NCBI GenBank assembly: GCA_965221175.1
Contig: OZ244867.1
Location: forward strand, 1,178,001 to 1,242,000
From: JAJDZL01 sp965221175
GTDB taxonomy: Bacteria; Pseudomonadota; Gammaproteobacteria; Arenicellales; JAJDZL01
Direction: 5' to 3'
DNA length: 64,000 nt
A model generated the notes under the pieces. The model did not search any database, was not told where the DNA came from, and worked only from the letters and a program-made list of their open reading frames with translations. Numbering within the stretch: the first letter of the stretch is position 1; each line of letters starts with the position of its first letter. Shown here piece after piece: positions 7,976 to 17,356 of this stretch. Position numbers and translations under genes: made by a program.

Positions 7976-9019
7976 CTATCGAAAAATAAAACCAAAAGGC
8001 GTAAGAAAACGGAATATCCCAATCACTGCAATCCATACCAGAGTTACCGGAATGAATACTTTCCAGCCAAGCCTCATGATTTGGTCATAGCGGTATCGCG
8101 GAAACGTCGCCCTGAGCCACAAGAAGACAAACATCAGTATGGCAACCTTTCCAAACAGCCAGAAAAATGGCGGCAACCAAGTGAATGGCGCTATGTCAAA
8201 CGGAGCATGCCATCCGCCCAGAAACAGTATTGCTGCCAGGGTCGCAATCAGTACCATGTTGGCATACTCGGCCATGAAAAATATCATGAACGACATGCCG
8301 GAGTACTCGACATGAAAACCAGCGACGATTTCAGATTCCCCTTCCGCCACATCGAACGGTGCACGGTTGGTTTCTGCCACTCCAGAGATGAAATAGACCA
8401 GAAATAGTGGAAACAACGGCCACACATACCACTGATGGAGACCTCCTTCCTGTGCATTCGCAATCTGAACAAGGTTAAGACTGCCTGCCACCATCAACAG
8501 CCCCACTAATGCAAATCCCATAGCGATTTCGTAGGCAACAATTTGTGCAGCCGAGCGCATCGCGCCCAAGAACGCATATTTTGAATTGGATGCCCAACCT
8601 GCAACAATGACACCATAGACACCGAGCGAGGTCAGCGCCAGAATGTAAAGCAATCCGGCATCCAGATTTGCCAGCACCAAAGTATCGGTAAAAGGCACCA
8701 CTGCCCATGCCGCCAGCGCTGGTGTTAGAGAGAGTATCGGTGCCGAGAGAAACAGAAAGCGATTGGCATTGGTTGGTATGATGATTTCTTTGAAAATCAG
8801 TTTTACCGAATCTGCAATCGGCTGCAGCCAACCACGCGGACCTACTCGATTGGGGCCGATTCGCACCTGAATGTAGCCGATGATTTTGCGCTCAGCGTAG
8901 GTCACATAAGCAACACACACAAGAAGCGGGATCAAAATTGCAATGATCTTGGCCAGACTTTCAATGGTAACCTGTAACCCAAAAGGAAGTCCTGCCCAAA
9001 TTGAAAGTGCCCAACTCAT
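7976..9019 (-). CDS. nuoH: NADH-quinone oxidoreductase subunit H
   Basis: A 347-residue membrane subunit at the junction of the two arms of complex I, forming much of the quinone chamber. Landmarks: YAERKIIGYIQVRIGPNRVGPRGWLQPIAD (cytoplasmic loop), ETNRAPFDVAEGESEIVAGF (the conserved acidic loop lining the quinone path) and RATFPRYRYDQIMRLGWKVFIP near the C-terminus. Length is normal. ATG overlaps the nuoG stop by 4 bases (9016-9019). Confidence 0.97.
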   Translation of the reverse strand: MSWALSIWAGLPFGLQVTIESLAKIIAILIPLLVCVAYVTYAERKIIGYIQVRIGPNRVGPRGWLQPIADSVKLIFKEIIIPTNANRFLFLSAPILSLTPALAAWAVVPFTDTLVLANLDAGLLYILALTSLGVYGVIVAGWASNSKYAFLGAMRSAAQIVAYEIAMGFALVGLLMVAGSLNLVQIANAQEGGLHQWYVWPLFPLFLVYFISGVAETNRAPFDVAEGESEIVAGFHVEYSGMSFMIFFMAEYANMVLIATLAAILFLGGWHAPFDIAPFTWLPPFFWLFGKVAILMFVFLWLRATFPRYRYDQIMRLGWKVFIPVTLVWIAVIGIFRFLTPFGFIFR

Positions 9020-11424
9020 TTGCCCTTCTCGCGCTCAAGGCGAATCTCAGCACCGCAAGCTGCAGTCGGACCTACATTCATTCCAGCCGGAAAATAGGCG
9101 CAGCCCAGTGCTACCCGAGCGTCTGGCATCGCGTGGCTATGTATGGTATACAAATCATGCCGGACCGTTATCGGCGCACCGCTGTCGAGTTCAAGCGAGG
9201 CCATGTCTGTCGGGTGAAGTCCTATGTGTGATGTTGAAGCATCGGCGGTTTCCTGCAGTGGTTCGGATCGGCGAACAACCGGGTCAATTGCATAGATCAA
9301 TGGATCTGAAACCAGTTCAAATCGTCCTAGCTCTCGAACATTCCGTTTTTCCACGCAAGGCACTTTTGCGGCGTTGATATCTGCCTGCTGCGCACATATG
9401 CCAGACATCGGAGAAGCCTCAACCACAATCTCGTCTACGGCGGTGTAATCAAAGCCCGAAACACCCAACAGATTTCCAAGCACTCGAATTACTTTCCAGC
9501 CCGGTCGAGCTTCTTGATACGGTGCCACCGCGGCTACGGAATTTTGAATTCGACCCTCGCAGTTAATGAAGGTACCGGCGTTTTCTGTATACGGTGCAAT
9601 CGGCAGTACTGCATCGACGTAATCCGGAACATCGGTAAACGACTGAAAACTGACGACATAACTGGCGCTGTCCATGGCATCCGATGCATGCAATCCGTCT
9701 GCCATGTCTTTGGATGGCTCGATATTGAACAACAGATAGGCAGATCTGGGATTGTAGATCATTTGTCGGGCGCTCATGCCAGCCTGCTCGACTTCTTTGC
9801 CGTTCACAGTACGGTGCGGCAGACATCCCGCTATCCAGCCCGCAACACTGTTGGCCGGCGGCAGCGTAACTATCGAAGCACCCGTAATGTTGCCGATATG
9901 ACGCGCCAGCCGTTCAATGCAACTATACATCGAATGGGATATTACCGATTGGCCCAATACGAGCACTGATTCTGCTTCCTGCTCACAAAGTATTCCAGCG
10001 ATCTTACGGCACTCTTCATTTTCTGGAAATTTGCTCGCACCAGTTAAAAATTCCTCTGATATATCAGCCGGGAAATTCACATTTTTCAACTCGCATACTG
10101 CTTGCAGCACTCGCGCAAGGGCATACGGCATCACACCTGGGGCAGTCACTACATTACTGGCAAGCACGAAGTTGTGATTCCATGACATCGGGTTGATTGC
10201 ACAGATCTGTGCTCCGTTCAACGATGCCTTTCTCACTCGCAATCCAAGCAATGGCTGTTCTTTTCGTATATTCGAACCGATCAGTACGAAAGCGCTAGCC
10301 TGCGAAAACGCATTGATCGACAAACTGCTGCCTGGAAAAAGCGGTGCGTCTGCATCTGCTGAAAAATCTATCTGACGCAGGCGGTGATCGATATTGTCGC
10401 AACCCAAGCCTCGCATCAGTTTCTGAATCAGATAAAACTCTTCGAACGTGGATGTTGGGGATACCAGCGCACCCAGCGCTTCAGCACCCTGCTCTTCAAG
10501 CACCTTCTGAAGCCCCTTGACGACGGCGTCTAATGCATCCTGCCAACTGACAGGTACCATACCTTCTTCAGTTCTGATCATCGGTTCGCCAAGTCGACCT
10601 TCGCCAATTAGTGCTTCGTAACTGTATCGATCTCGATCCGATATCCAGCATTCGTTGATTGACTCATTGACACGCGGTAATACGCGCTTTACTTCGCCAC
10701 GAAGAGTTTGAATATCGATGTTGGTACCGACGCAATCGTGTGGGCTGATCGAATCGTGACTGATCAGTTCCCATGATCTTGCAGTAAAACGGTACGGTTT
10801 TGAAGTGAGTGCTCCAACCGGGCACAGATCAATGACGTTTCCCGAAACTTCCGAATCCACGGCACTATCAAAAAAAGTATCAATTTTTAGATGTTCGCCG
10901 CGACCTGTGATGCCTAATTCCATAACGCCTGCAATTTCTTCTCCGAATCGAACGCAGCGGGTGCAATGAATGCACCGAGTCATTTCAGTCTCGATCAGAG
11001 GACCAATATTGTGGTCTGAAACGACGCGTTTTTTTTCATTGTAGCGAGACAGGTAACCCCCATATCCAACTGCCTGATCCTGCAACGGGCACTCGCCTCC
11101 TTGATCGCAAATCGGACAATCAAGCGGATGATTGATTAACAGAAATTCAAGGGTGTCTTTCTGGGCATCGACCGCTTTTTCAGAACAGGTGTGTACTTTC
11201 ATTCCATCCATGACCGGGACCGCACAAGCAGGCAGTGGTGTAGGCGCTCTTTCCACTTCTACCAAACACATGCGACAGTTTGCTGCGATGGACAGTTTTT
11301 CGTGATAGCAGAATCTGGGGATATATATGCCTGCTTCATCGGCAACTTCAATGATCATTACTCCTGGTGCGGCTTGCAGCTCGCGGCCGTCGATCTCAAT
11401 TTTCACTGTTGGAACTCTTGACAT
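9016..11424 (-). CDS. nuoG: NADH-quinone oxidoreductase subunit G
   Basis: An 802-residue peripheral-arm subunit with a molybdopterin-oxidoreductase-like body. Residues ~1-80 hold the 2Fe-2S domain (CYHE then CRMCLVE then CAVPV). The HxxxCxxCxxxxxC region follows (HPLDCPICDQGGECPLQ), then CIHCTRCVRFGEE for further 4Fe-4S clusters; a later CVGTN with a preceding DLCPVGALTSKPY completes the set. The C-terminal half has the weaker oxidoreductase-fold similarity seen in all NuoG. An A8 run near 11031 stays in frame, which shows that long homopolymers in this sequence are not generally miscalled. It starts 10 bases after nuoF. Confidence 0.96.
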   Translation of the reverse strand: MSRVPTVKIEIDGRELQAAPGVMIIEVADEAGIYIPRFCYHEKLSIAANCRMCLVEVERAPTPLPACAVPVMDGMKVHTCSEKAVDAQKDTLEFLLINHPLDCPICDQGGECPLQDQAVGYGGYLSRYNEKKRVVSDHNIGPLIETEMTRCIHCTRCVRFGEEIAGVMELGITGRGEHLKIDTFFDSAVDSEVSGNVIDLCPVGALTSKPYRFTARSWELISHDSISPHDCVGTNIDIQTLRGEVKRVLPRVNESINECWISDRDRYSYEALIGEGRLGEPMIRTEEGMVPVSWQDALDAVVKGLQKVLEEQGAEALGALVSPTSTFEEFYLIQKLMRGLGCDNIDHRLRQIDFSADADAPLFPGSSLSINAFSQASAFVLIGSNIRKEQPLLGLRVRKASLNGAQICAINPMSWNHNFVLASNVVTAPGVMPYALARVLQAVCELKNVNFPADISEEFLTGASKFPENEECRKIAGILCEQEAESVLVLGQSVISHSMYSCIERLARHIGNITGASIVTLPPANSVAGWIAGCLPHRTVNGKEVEQAGMSARQMIYNPRSAYLLFNIEPSKDMADGLHASDAMDSASYVVSFQSFTDVPDYVDAVLPIAPYTENAGTFINCEGRIQNSVAAVAPYQEARPGWKVIRVLGNLLGVSGFDYTAVDEIVVEASPMSGICAQQADINAAKVPCVEKRNVRELGRFELVSDPLIYAIDPVVRRSEPLQETADASTSHIGLHPTDMASLELDSGAPITVRHDLYTIHSHAMPDARVALGCAYFPAGMNVGPTAACGAEIRLEREKGK

Positions 11425-11434
11425 GACTCTTGGT

Positions 11435-12709
11435 TCAAGCCGCTTTACTCGGTGAAACGATCATCGTTTCGAATTCGTGTCGAAAATGTTTAATGAAGCT
11501 TTGTACCGGCCAGGCTGCGGCGTCGCCGAGAGCACAGATGGTGCGCCCTTCTATTCGATTTGCTACATCGACTAGTTGGTCGACTTCCTCCAGCCGCGCT
11601 CTGCCGCTGCGAATCCTCCTTAAGATACGATACAGCCACCCTGTACCTTCCCGGCATGGCGTACACTGACCACAAGACTCCTCCCAGTAGAAGTATGCAA
11701 TGCGTTCCAGCATCTCCACCATACAGGTCGACTCGTCCATCACGATGACAGACCCGGCGCCTAGCATGGATCCTGCACTCTCCAGCGAGTCATAATCCAT
11801 GTTGCAGTCGATGATGAGTTCCGCCGGCAGCACCGGTACCGACGATCCGCCTGGGATGACCGCCTTTAGTTTTTTGCCATTCAGCATACCGCCAGACATC
11901 TCAAGAAGTTCACGGAACGGAATCCCCAGGGGAACTTCATAGTTGCCGGGCTTGCTGACATGTCCGGATACCGAAAAGATTTTCGTTCCAGCATTGTTCT
12001 TGGGGCCGAGATTGACGAACCAATCGGCACCTTCGCGCATGATTCGCGGAACCGAAGCCAGGGTTTCAGTGTTGTTGACAGTGGTTGGACGGCCAAATGC
12101 CCCATACTGCGCCGGAAATGGCGGCTTGAATCGGGGCTGACCACTCTTGCCCTCCAATGATTCGAGCAGCCCGGTTTCCTCGCCACATATGTAGGCACCC
12201 GCCCCCAAATGCGAATGAAGTTCAAAGTCGACACCACTGCTCAAAATGTTGCTGCCAAGCAGTCCCGCATCGCGAGCTTCCTGCAATGCTAACTCAAATC
12301 GTTCATAAGGCTCGTAAAATTCGCCGCGTATGTAGTTGTACCCAATGGTAGCGTCCATTGCATAGCCACTGATTGCCATGCCCTCAATGAGTGAGTGAGG
12401 ATTAAAACGAAGAATATCGCGATCCTTGAACGTGCCGGGTTCGCCTTCGTCAGAATTACAAACAATGTATTTTTGATCGGGAGTGTTTCTAGGCATGAAA
12501 CTCCACTTCAATCCTGTAGGAAATCCGGCACCTCCGCGCCCTCTTAGACCGGATGCTTTAATCTCGTTGACAATATCTCCCGGCGGAATCTTCTCAGCCA
12601 ATATTTTGCGCCACGCTGCATACCCTCCGGTGCTTTCATAGGCCGCCAGCGTCCACGGACGCTCCAGTCCGGGCTCGGGCAAGCAGACTCGGACTTCGCC
12701 AACCGTCAT
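11435..12709 (-). CDS. nuoF: NADH-quinone oxidoreductase subunit F
   Basis: A 424-residue subunit that binds NADH, FMN and cluster N3. The nucleotide-binding glycine-rich segment is GLRGRGGAGFPTGLKWSFM, the FMN/NADH region includes YICNSDEGEPGTFKDR-like sequence (IVCNSDEGEPGTFKDRD), and the 4Fe-4S cluster motif is SCGQCTPCREGTGW with the fourth cysteine in RTICALGDAAAWPVQ. Start overlaps the nuoE stop by 4 bases. Length is as expected. Confidence 0.97.
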   Translation of the reverse strand: MTVGEVRVCLPEPGLERPWTLAAYESTGGYAAWRKILAEKIPPGDIVNEIKASGLRGRGGAGFPTGLKWSFMPRNTPDQKYIVCNSDEGEPGTFKDRDILRFNPHSLIEGMAISGYAMDATIGYNYIRGEFYEPYERFELALQEARDAGLLGSNILSSGVDFELHSHLGAGAYICGEETGLLESLEGKSGQPRFKPPFPAQYGAFGRPTTVNNTETLASVPRIMREGADWFVNLGPKNNAGTKIFSVSGHVSKPGNYEVPLGIPFRELLEMSGGMLNGKKLKAVIPGGSSVPVLPAELIIDCNMDYDSLESAGSMLGAGSVIVMDESTCMVEMLERIAYFYWEESCGQCTPCREGTGWLYRILRRIRSGRARLEEVDQLVDVANRIEGRTICALGDAAAWPVQSFIKHFRHEFETMIVSPSKAA

Positions 12710-13176
12710 TTCAGCGACTCCAGAATTTTATCTACTCGTTGAGGAGTAAGATTTTCATGATATTCGGTTCCGATCAGTGCTGCGGGAGCACCGCCGCAGG
12801 CAGCCAGGCATTCGACCTCCTTGAGTGTAAATCGTCCGTCTCTTGTCGTTTCCCCAAAACCGATGTTCAGTTTTTCAATCAAATGACTGGCAATCGACGC
12901 GGAACCTCTCAGAGCACACGAAATATTTGTACAGAGACTGATTTTGTGGCGACCTATCGGTTCGCGATCATACATTGAATAGAAAGTAGCCACTTCAGCC
13001 ACCTTGATCGGCTCGATATTCAGATAGCCTGCAATAAACTCCATTACATTCGCACTCACCCAGCCGCACTCTTCTTGAGCAATCCTAAGTGCTGCCATAA
13101 CGGCTGCACGGGCATGGCCTTCCGGGTACTTGGCGATTTCGGAGTTTATTTGCGCAAGTGCGTCAGCAGACAGCAT
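12706..13176 (-). CDS. nuoE: NADH-quinone oxidoreductase subunit E
   Basis: A 156-residue thioredoxin-fold 2Fe-2S subunit (cluster N1a) of the NADH-dehydrogenase module. The four cluster cysteines are in LCTNISCAL and ECLAACGGAPA. The helical N-terminal segment (MAALRIAQEECGWVS, VAEVATFYSMY) is standard. The start codon overlaps the last base of nuoD, and the stop overlaps nuoF by 4 bases, so all three are coupled. Confidence 0.97.
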   Translation of the reverse strand: MLSADALAQINSEIAKYPEGHARAAVMAALRIAQEECGWVSANVMEFIAGYLNIEPIKVAEVATFYSMYDREPIGRHKISLCTNISCALRGSASIASHLIEKLNIGFGETTRDGRFTLKEVECLAACGGAPAALIGTEYHENLTPQRVDKILESLK

Positions 13177-14429
13177 CAGCGATCAACCTCCCCGAAGACG
13201 ATATCCTGCGTACCAATGATAGCTACCACATCTGCGAGCATATGCCCACGACACATCTCGTCGAGCGCAGACAAATGAACAAACCCGGGTGCTCGAACCT
13301 TCAATCGATAGGGTTTGTTTGCACCATCGGAAATGATATAGATTCCGAACTCTCCCTTGGGCGATTCAACCGCAGCGTAGGTTTCCCCTTCACGAACGCA
13401 GTATCCTTCCGTAAATAACTTGAAATGGTGAATCAGCGATTCCATGTCCCGTTTCATCGTCTCCCTGCGCGGCGCGATCAACTTCGTATCATCGATCATT
13501 ACTGGTCCTGGATGTTGATTCAGCCATTCGACACATTGACGGATGATGCGATTCGATTGACGCATCTCCTCCACCCGCACCAGATAACGATCGTAACAAT
13601 CCCCGTTGGTGCCAACCGGAATATCGAAATCTACCTTGTGATAGATTTCGTAAGGCTGTTTCTTGCGAAGATCCCACTCGATGCCAGATCCGCGCAGCAT
13701 AGGTCCGGTAAATCCCCGTCGCAAACAAGCCTCGGAGGAGACAATTCCAATGTCCACGGTACGCTGTTTCCAAATTCGATTTTCCGTCAGGAGTGTTTCG
13801 TAATCATCCACACACTTGGGAAATCTGTTCGTGAAAGCCCAGATGAAGTCAAGCAGCGAGCCTTGGCGGTGCTTGTTCAATGCTTCGAGTTTTCGTTTGC
13901 TGCGATGCTTCGATGGTTCATACTGGGGCATGGAATCGGGCAAATCCCGATATACGCCACCGGGTCTGTAATACGTCGCATGCATTCTCGCACCGGAGGC
14001 CGCTTCATAGCAGTCCAGTAAATCTTCACGTTCCCGAAAGCAATACAGGAACATCGACATTGCACCAATATCCAGACCGTGTGCGCCAAGCCAAAGCAGA
14101 TGATTCAGAATCCGGGTAATTTCATCGAACATCACTCTGATGTACTGCGCACGAATGGGCACCTCAACATTTAGAAGCTTTTCGATAGCTAAGACATAGG
14201 CGTGCTCGTTACACATCATTGAGACATAGTCAATGCGGTCCATATAGCCGATACTCTGGTTGTACGGTTTTGTTTCTGCCAGCTTTTCGGTAGCCCGATG
14301 CAACAGCCCGATGTGCGGGTCGATTCGCTCGACCACTTCGCCGTCCATCTCCATTACCAAACGCAGCACGCCGTGAGCGGCTGGATGCTGCGGTCCGAAA
14401 TTCATGGTGTAGTTACGAATCTCGGTCAC
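13176..14429 (-). CDS. nuoD: NADH-quinone oxidoreductase subunit D
   Basis: The 49-kDa-type quinone-module subunit. Landmarks: NFGPQHPAAHGVLRL near the N-terminus, DPHIGLLHRATEKL, and the C-terminal DIVFGEVDR. An ATG at 14462 is in frame but would overlap nuoC by 50 bases; GTG at 14429 (VTEIRNYTMNFGPQHP) fits the usual NuoD N-terminus, has GAGAGGA a few bases upstream and gives 417 residues, the usual length. It still overlaps the nuoC stop by 17 bases. In this genome nuoC and nuoD are separate genes, unlike the nuoCD fusion of Escherichia coli. Confidence 0.95.
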   Translation of the reverse strand: MTEIRNYTMNFGPQHPAAHGVLRLVMEMDGEVVERIDPHIGLLHRATEKLAETKPYNQSIGYMDRIDYVSMMCNEHAYVLAIEKLLNVEVPIRAQYIRVMFDEITRILNHLLWLGAHGLDIGAMSMFLYCFREREDLLDCYEAASGARMHATYYRPGGVYRDLPDSMPQYEPSKHRSKRKLEALNKHRQGSLLDFIWAFTNRFPKCVDDYETLLTENRIWKQRTVDIGIVSSEACLRRGFTGPMLRGSGIEWDLRKKQPYEIYHKVDFDIPVGTNGDCYDRYLVRVEEMRQSNRIIRQCVEWLNQHPGPVMIDDTKLIAPRRETMKRDMESLIHHFKLFTEGYCVREGETYAAVESPKGEFGIYIISDGANKPYRLKVRAPGFVHLSALDEMCRGHMLADVVAIIGTQDIVFGEVDR

Positions 14430-15021
14430 CAAAGCTATCCTCTCTGATGATGCGAGGTACAAGCGTACGGGGTTCTATGGTAACCGGCTCGTACACAACC
14501 CGACCTTTTTCAGGGTCATACCGCATTTCGACGTAGCCGCTTATGGGAAAATCTTTGCGAAATGGATGACCAATAAATCCGTAATCGGTAAGAATTCTGC
14601 GTAGGTCCGGATGGCCTTCAAACACGATTCCAAAAAGATCGAATGCCTCTCGCTCGAACCAGTCGGCACAGGGCCAGACATTCGTGACAGATTGAATGAC
14701 CGGAAGTTCGTCATCAAGAAATGTCTTGATACGCAGTCGGTGATTATGCCTGACGGACAGCAGATGATAGACAACCGCATATCTTGGACCGGACCACGAT
14801 TTAGATGGATCTTCCACGCCATAAGTCGAGTAATCGACCCCACAAAGATCTATCAGTTGTTCAAAGCTTGTTGTCTCAAAATCCCGCAGAGCAGCACACG
14901 CGTCGACGATTTTCTTGTGATCGATTTCAACAGTCAATTCGCCGGCAGATTGCGACGAATCAAGAATGCTGGAACCCAACAGATCTTGAACTGACTGATG
15001 AAGTAGTGAAACCGATGCCAT
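14413..15021 (-). CDS. nuoC: NADH-quinone oxidoreductase subunit C
   Basis: A 202-residue 30-kDa-type subunit of the peripheral arm. Diagnostic sequence: VYHLLSVRHNHRLRIKTFL, then PVIQSVTNVWPCADWFEREAFDLFGIVFEGHPDLRRILTDY, followed by GHPFRKDFPISGYVEMRYD, all close to the family consensus. It begins 8 bases after nuoB, and its last 17 bases overlap nuoD. Confidence 0.97.
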   Translation of the reverse strand: MASVSLLHQSVQDLLGSSILDSSQSAGELTVEIDHKKIVDACAALRDFETTSFEQLIDLCGVDYSTYGVEDPSKSWSGPRYAVVYHLLSVRHNHRLRIKTFLDDELPVIQSVTNVWPCADWFEREAFDLFGIVFEGHPDLRRILTDYGFIGHPFRKDFPISGYVEMRYDPEKGRVVYEPVTIEPRTLVPRIIREDSFGDRDS

Positions 15022-15029
15022 GTCGGCAG

Positions 15030-15506
15030 TTACTTGGCGATTGTATTAGTGCGTCGAATTTTACGCTGTAGTTGCAAAATGCCGTAGACCAGCGCTTCTG
15101 CGGTCGGAGGACATCCGGGTACATAGACATCAACTGGAACAATTCGGTCGCAACCGCGCACAACAGAGTAGGAATAGTAGTAATAGCCACCCCCGTTGGC
15201 ACAAGAGCCCATAGAAATCACCCATCGGGGTTCGGCCATCTGATCGTATACCTTGCGCAGCGCCGGTGCCATCTTGTTCACCAGCGTTCCTGCCACAATC
15301 ATTACGTCTGACTGTCTTGGGCTCGGGCGAAATATAATTCCGAAGCGGTCAAGGTCGTAACGAGATGCACCAGCGTGCATCATTTCTATCCCGCAACAAG
15401 CCAGTCCGAACGTCATCGGCCACATGGCTCCAGTTCGAGCCCAATTTATCAATTTGTCCATGGATGTTGTAACCAGTCCCTGATTCATGATTCCTTCAAT
15501 CGGCAT
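15030..15506 (-). CDS. nuoB: NADH-quinone oxidoreductase subunit B
   Basis: A 158-residue subunit binding cluster N2, the last iron-sulfur cluster before quinone. Its four cysteines are visible: the adjacent pair in ACCGIEMM, one in SMGSCANGGG and one in VPGCPPTAEALVYG. The segment RYDLDRFGIIFRPSPRQSDVMIVAGT is typical. It starts 3 bases after nuoA. Confidence 0.97.
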   Translation of the reverse strand: MPIEGIMNQGLVTTSMDKLINWARTGAMWPMTFGLACCGIEMMHAGASRYDLDRFGIIFRPSPRQSDVMIVAGTLVNKMAPALRKVYDQMAEPRWVISMGSCANGGGYYYYSYSVVRGCDRIVPVDVYVPGCPPTAEALVYGILQLQRKIRRTNTIAK

Positions 15507-15509
15507 AGT

Positions 15510-15866
15510 TCACTCCCACTCAAGCGCTCCTTTTTTCCATTCGTAGATGAACCCGATCACCAGCACACCCAGAAATATCATCATGGCAAGAAATCCGAAT
15601 AATCCGATACTGTCCAGTGCAATCGCCCAAGGAAACAGGAAAGCAATTTCAAGATCAAAAATAATGAACAGGATAGCGACCAGATAGTATCGCACGTCGA
15701 ATTTCATCCGGCTGTCTTCAAAGGCTTCGAAGCCACACTCGTAGGGTGACAGTTTCTCTTTGTCCGGCTTGTGAGGCCCCATCAGTCTTCCTGCTGTAAG
15801 CATGGCAAGCCCAAGCCCCATTGAGACCAGCAGAAATATCAGAATCGGGACGTAGTTACTGAGCAT
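15510..15866 (-). CDS. nuoA: NADH-quinone oxidoreductase subunit A
   Basis: A 118-residue, three-helix membrane subunit and the first gene of the complex I operon. Conserved features: PYECGFEAFEDSRMKFDVRYYLVAILFIIFDLEIAFLFPWA (shown only as family landmarks around the cysteine loop, 15636-15758 region) and the C-terminal hydrophobic helix. No gene intervenes between it and the tRNA-Leu upstream (about 50 bases), so the operon may be co-transcribed with tpiA, secG and the tRNA, or start from a promoter in that gap. Confidence 0.96.
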   Translation of the reverse strand: MLSNYVPILIFLLVSMGLGLAMLTAGRLMGPHKPDKEKLSPYECGFEAFEDSRMKFDVRYYLVAILFIIFDLEIAFLFPWAIALDSIGLFGFLAMMIFLGVLVIGFIYEWKKGALEWE

Positions 15867-15918
15867 TACTTCAATCAGGTTGGAATTCGAATTTTATGTT
15901 ATCAAATCATCTCTGACC

Positions 15919-16003
15919 TGGTGCCGAAGGCCGGACTTGAACCGGCACGGCTCTCGCCACCGCCCCCTCAAGACGGCGTGTCTACCAATTCCACCACTTC
16001 GGC
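15919..16003 (-). tRNA. tRNA-Leu (GAG)
   Basis: An 85-base cloverleaf on the minus strand including the encoded CCA. It has the long variable arm of class II tRNAs, a GGTTCAAGTCC T-loop segment and an anticodon stem CCGTC/GGCGG around the loop TTGAGGG, which gives anticodon GAG. The position between secG and nuoA is the standard gammaproteobacterial arrangement. Confidence 0.96.
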
Positions 16004-16020
16004 AATTTCGGGGATTAGAT

Positions 16021-16371
16021 CTATTCAGGTATTTTCGGAATTTCACTGTTATCAGCTTCTGCTTCTACCGGAGCCTGTGGCAACTCGCCAGTCACTTCCT
16101 CAATGACCGTATCGGTCACGCTGGTCGGCGTTCGCGCACCGGTGTAAATATATGCCAAACTTAAGGCAATCCCGAAAAACAATGTTGCCAGTACGGCTGT
16201 GATTCGGGTCAGAAAGTTGGCGGAACCGCGACTGCCAAAAACCGATTGAGATCCGCCTCCGAAGACCGCGCCTAAATCGGAACCGCGTCCTCTCTGGAGC
16301 AGAATCAATATCACCATGGAAATCGCTATGACGAAAAACAACCCAAGTAATACTTTTGTAATCAATTCCAT
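16021..16371 (-). CDS. secG: Protein-export membrane protein SecG
   Basis: A 116-residue protein with two membrane helices (about residues 3-23 and 52-74) separated by the conserved loop LQRGRGSDLGAVFGGGSQSVFGSRGSANFLTR-type sequence, whose GAxFGGG...GSRG core defines SecG. The acidic, Pro/Ala-rich tail (from ~85) is variable among homologues. SecG stimulates SecYE-SecA protein translocation. It lies 16 bases downstream of tpiA, as in many gammaproteobacteria. Confidence 0.95.
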   Translation of the reverse strand: MELITKVLLGLFFVIAISMVILILLQRGRGSDLGAVFGGGSQSVFGSRGSANFLTRITAVLATLFFGIALSLAYIYTGARTPTSVTDTVIEEVTGELPQAPVEAEADNSEIPKIPE

Positions 16372-16387
16372 TGTTCGTTATCTTTTC

Positions 16388-17146
16388 CTATCCTGCAGCA
16401 TTGCATATTCTCAAAAATTCTGTTGATTTCAAGGAAGCCCCACCTACGAGACACCCGTCGACGTCAGGCTGGATCAATACGCTTTGAGCATTTTCTCCGT
16501 TCACACTGCCGCCGTACAATATTCTGCAACTTCGAGCGGCATTTTCGCTCGCACCGTGCAGAGATTGGCGTATCCAACTATGGACTTCCTGTGCTTGTTC
16601 CGGTGATGCTGTTTTACCCGTTCCAATAGCCCAAATCGGTTCGTAGGCAATCAGCACATGTTCAATTTCATCATCCCCGACAATCTTAAGGACTGCATCT
16701 ACCTGTCGTTCAACAACAGATCGAGTTCGTCCTGAATCTCTTTCTTCCAGCGTCTCCCCGACACAAGCAATCGGCCTCATGTTTTCAGCAATTACTGCGT
16801 TCGTCTTACGCGCAACATCTTCATCAGATTCGCCGTAGTACTGCCGCCTTTCGGAGTGCCCGGTAACCACGTATTCGCAACCAAACTCTTTCAGCATGGT
16901 AGATGATACTTCACCTGTGTAGGCACCGGACGAATGTTCACTGGAATTTTGCGCTCCCAAAGCAACTGAAGGGGAATTCTTGACTGTTTCAGCCGCCAAC
17001 GGCAAGTAGACATACGGTGGGCAGAGTACGACGTCCACTGAATTTAAGTTTTCAACGCCAGTGACAATCTCCTCAACCAGTGAACGCGCCATCTTCAGCG
17101 TTCCGTTCATTTTCCAGTTGCCTACGATAATTTTTCGTCGCATCAA
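16388..17146 (-). CDS. tpiA: Triosephosphate isomerase
   Basis: A 252-residue TIM barrel catalysing the interconversion of dihydroxyacetone phosphate and glyceraldehyde 3-phosphate. Catalytic residues are all in place: Lys in GNWKMNG, His in VTGHSERRQYYGE, Glu in IAYEPIWAIGTGKTA (followed by the flexible phosphate-gripping loop), and the phosphate-binding YGGSVNG. It is the first gene of the tpiA-secG-tRNA-nuo block. Confidence 0.97.
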   Translation of the reverse strand: MMRRKIIVGNWKMNGTLKMARSLVEEIVTGVENLNSVDVVLCPPYVYLPLAAETVKNSPSVALGAQNSSEHSSGAYTGEVSSTMLKEFGCEYVVTGHSERRQYYGESDEDVARKTNAVIAENMRPIACVGETLEERDSGRTRSVVERQVDAVLKIVGDDEIEHVLIAYEPIWAIGTGKTASPEQAQEVHSWIRQSLHGASENAARSCRILYGGSVNGENAQSVLIQPDVDGCLVGGASLKSTEFLRICNAAG

Positions 17147-17356
17147 TTCAATTTCAATCTTTGTTTCAGACTTGAATAGTATTATTGTCTCCAGGATTTC
17201 ACGGCGTTTATGCTAATCGTTCTGGCTAAATATTTCAAACTGATTCACAGTGATTTTGCGTGCTCTTTGAGAAACTACTCAGATTGTACGACACTAGCGA
17301 TTCAGACTTTTTGATTTGAGAATTGGTGGGCCGGTTGGAACGTATGCGAACTCTTG

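Noticed and set aside
13425..14021. 198-codon plus-strand open frame opposite nuoD
   Set aside because: Antisense to a strongly conserved gene and without recognisable motifs or ribosome binding site.
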